NCBI GenBank assembly: GCA_031278025.1
Contig: JAITLF010000235.1
Coordinates: forward strand, 1 to 6,646
Length of the DNA stretch: 6,646 nt
Direction of reading: 5' to 3'
Source of the DNA: Treponema sp.
GTDB lineage: Bacteria; Spirochaetota; Spirochaetia; Treponematales; Breznakiellaceae
The position numbers were made by a program, and so were the translations under genes. Position 1 is the stretch's first letter. Each line of letters begins with the position of its first letter. Shown one piece after another: positions 6,016 to 6,646 of the stretch. Under the pieces are notes generated by a model. It was not told the origin of the DNA, did no database searches, and saw only the letters and a list, made by a program, of their open reading frames with translations.

Positions 6016-6646
6016 TTAACCCACCCAAAAACCATATACGGCGGCATAAAATCCGCTTTCCGGCGTTCCCGGACCTGGCCGGGAAGTTCCAGGCTTGAGC
6101 CGGGAAGTTCCAGGCTTGAGCCGGGAAGTTCCAGGCTTGAGCCGAGAAGCGCCAGGCTTGAGCCGAGAAGCGCCATGCTTGAGCCGAGAAGCGCCAGACT
6201 TGAGTCTAGAAGCGCCAGACTTGAGTCTAGAAGTTCCAGACTTAAGTCTAGAAGCGCCAGACTTAAGTCTAGAAGCGCCAGACTTAAGTCTAGAAGTTCC
6301 AGACTTGAGTCTAGAAGCGCCAGACTTAAGTCTAGAACTTGCAGACTTGAGTCTAGAAGTTCCAGACCTGGGTCCGGCGCCGCCGGACCGCCCTCCCGAA
6401 GCCCCGGACCGCCCGGCGTGGACGCGGGAGGCTCCGGCGTGGACGCGGGAGGCTCCGGCGTGGACGCGGGAGGCTCCGCCGTGGACGCGGGAGGCTCCGC
6501 CGTGGACGCGGGAGGCTCCGGCGTGGACGCGGGAGGCTCCGCCGTGGACGCGGGAGGCTCCGGCGTGGACGCGGGAGGCTCCGCCGTGGACGCGGGAGGC
6601 TCCGGCGCGGCCCGCAGACCGCTCTCCCGAAGCCCCGGACCGCTCG
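6016..6646 (-). CDS. Heptad-repeat low-complexity protein, C-terminal part (N-terminus outside window)
   Basis: This frame is open from the window edge to a TAA at 6016, giving 209 complete codons. It reads nine heptads SRVH[A/G]GA (an N-terminal Ser/Gly/Arg linker precedes them), a second similar linker, then fourteen heptads SRLK[S/P/H]G[A/T], and ends in PGTPESGFYAAVYGFWVG. I chose this frame among several open ones because unit-to-unit changes are mostly silent here: Ser TCC/TCT, Arg CGG/AGA/CGC, Leu CTC/CTT, Gly GGA/GGC, Ala GCT/GCC. The two arrays also keep S-R-hydrophobic-basic-x-G-A despite differing DNA. The strand agrees with all neighbouring genes. The chain is basic and Ser/Gly-rich, probably disordered or fibrous. 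No known domain is recognised and the function is unknown. A non-coding minisatellite, or a plus-strand frame reading EAP.LSL and EAP.WTR, remains possible. Confidence 0.45.
   Translation of the reverse strand, partial: ERSGASGERSAGRAGASRVHGGASRVHAGASRVHGGASRVHAGASRVHGGASRVHGGASRVHAGASRVHAGASRVHAGRSGASGGRSGGAGPRSGTSRLKSASSRLKSGASRLKSGTSRLKSGASRLKSGASRLKSGTSRLKSGASRLKSGASRLKHGASRLKPGASRLKPGTSRLKPGTSRLKPGTSRPGPGTPESGFYAAVYGFWVG
6081..6374. repeat. Tandem array A: 14 units of 21 bp
   Basis: Fourteen head-to-tail 21-bp units start at 6081 and recur at exact 21-bp steps to 6354, with no insertions or deletions. The first five units carry GAGCC with GGGAAG or GAGAAG; from unit six on they carry GAGTC or AAGTC with TAGAAG (XbaI-like TCTAGA junctions). 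Units also alternate between AGTTCC and AGCGCC. A degenerate unit is recognisable just to the left, in 6060-6080. Block-wise variation indicates stepwise expansion. Confidence 0.95.
6385..6643. repeat. 28-bp direct repeats flanking array B (231-bp superunit)
   Basis: The segment at 6385-6412 recurs at 6616-6643 with 26 of 28 identical bases (shared core CTCCCGAAGCCCCGGACCGC). The offset is 231 bp, exactly 11 times 21. Array B lies between the copies, so linker plus array may form a higher-order unit repeated further to the right. Confidence 0.75.
6415..6603. repeat. Tandem array B: 9 units of 21 bp
   Basis: Nine 21-bp units, beginning GGCGTGGACGCGGG and ending AGGCTCC, run head to tail. They are identical except at one base: the first codon-sized block is GGC in five units and GCC in four. 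Near-identity implies recent expansion or homogenisation, in contrast to the more diverged array A. The array is strongly GC-rich compared with the sugar genes. Confidence 0.95.

Noticed and set aside
5985..6176. Minus-strand frame reading LGSSLALLGSSLELPG heptads, with an internal ATG at 6176
   Set aside because: The frame is open across the arrays, but unit variation is non-synonymous in it (Ala/Glu, Ser/Leu swaps) and the second array becomes EPPAST with no resemblance to the first. The minus frame ending at 6016 explains the variation better.
6081..6603. CRISPR-like array
   Set aside because: The units are contiguous 21-bp tandem repeats without unique spacers, and no cas genes are nearby.
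6050..6646. Plus-strand frame reading EVPGLSR, EAPDLSL, then EAPAWTR heptads
   Set aside because: It shows some conservation (EAP..[S/T]R) and is the strongest competitor. It has no ATG or ribosome site after the stop at 6047-6049, needs Arg/Leu, Gly/Asp and Ala/Val changes, and runs opposite to every neighbouring gene. Not fully excluded.
6175..6646. Plus-strand frame from the ATG at 6175 reading RSARLES then VDAGGSG
   Set aside because: The start lies inside a repeat unit created by a single base variant, has no ribosome site, and Glu/Lys and Pro/Ser changes between units are not silent.

Overview
The window looks like chromosomal DNA from a spirochaete-like bacterium, possibly a gut treponeme. 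This is an inference from a relaxed lipobox in the binding protein (Phe at -3), a second surface-type lipoprotein, strong AGGAGG ribosome sites, mid-range base composition and long in-frame minisatellites. No marker gene fixes the taxonomy. Every gene I can support lies on the minus strand, so the biological order runs from the right end of the window to the left.

Right end (6016-6646): two arrays of 21-bp tandem repeats, 14 and 9 units, sit in a reading frame that stays open off the window edge and stops at 6016. The frame encodes heptads of the form S-R-[L/V]-[K/H]-x-G-[A/T]. Most base changes between units are synonymous in this frame, which favours a real repeat protein over a non-coding satellite. 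Next comes a 213-bp gap with a weak terminator-like hairpin and a promoter (TTGACA, 17 bp, extended -10 TACCCT).

Centre (5802 down to 633): a five-gene sugar import and catabolism cluster. It holds a lipoprotein solute-binding protein, a MalF/UgpA-type permease and a MalG/UgpE-type permease (the two overlap by 4 bp), then a ThuA-domain protein and a Gfo/Idh/MocA dehydrogenase. The order matches the rhizobial thuE-F-G-(K)-A-B trehalose operon except that the ATPase (K) is absent. The inferred model is that a disaccharide-like substrate is captured outside the membrane and imported by the permeases with a shared ATPase encoded elsewhere. It would then be processed through NAD(P)-dependent oxidation and a ThuA-type step. 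Three intercistronic structures punctuate the cluster: a highly structured 180-nt spacer after the binding-protein gene, a GC-rich terminator-like hairpin between the transporter and catabolic halves, and a near-perfect terminator after the last gene.

Left end (1-449): the N-terminal part of a separate lipoprotein gene with its own ribosome site and leader hairpin, running off the window. The gaps at 450-632, 2464-2565, 4317-4500 and 5803-6015 contain only the regulatory structures listed; I see no RNA gene, CRISPR array or insertion sequence.
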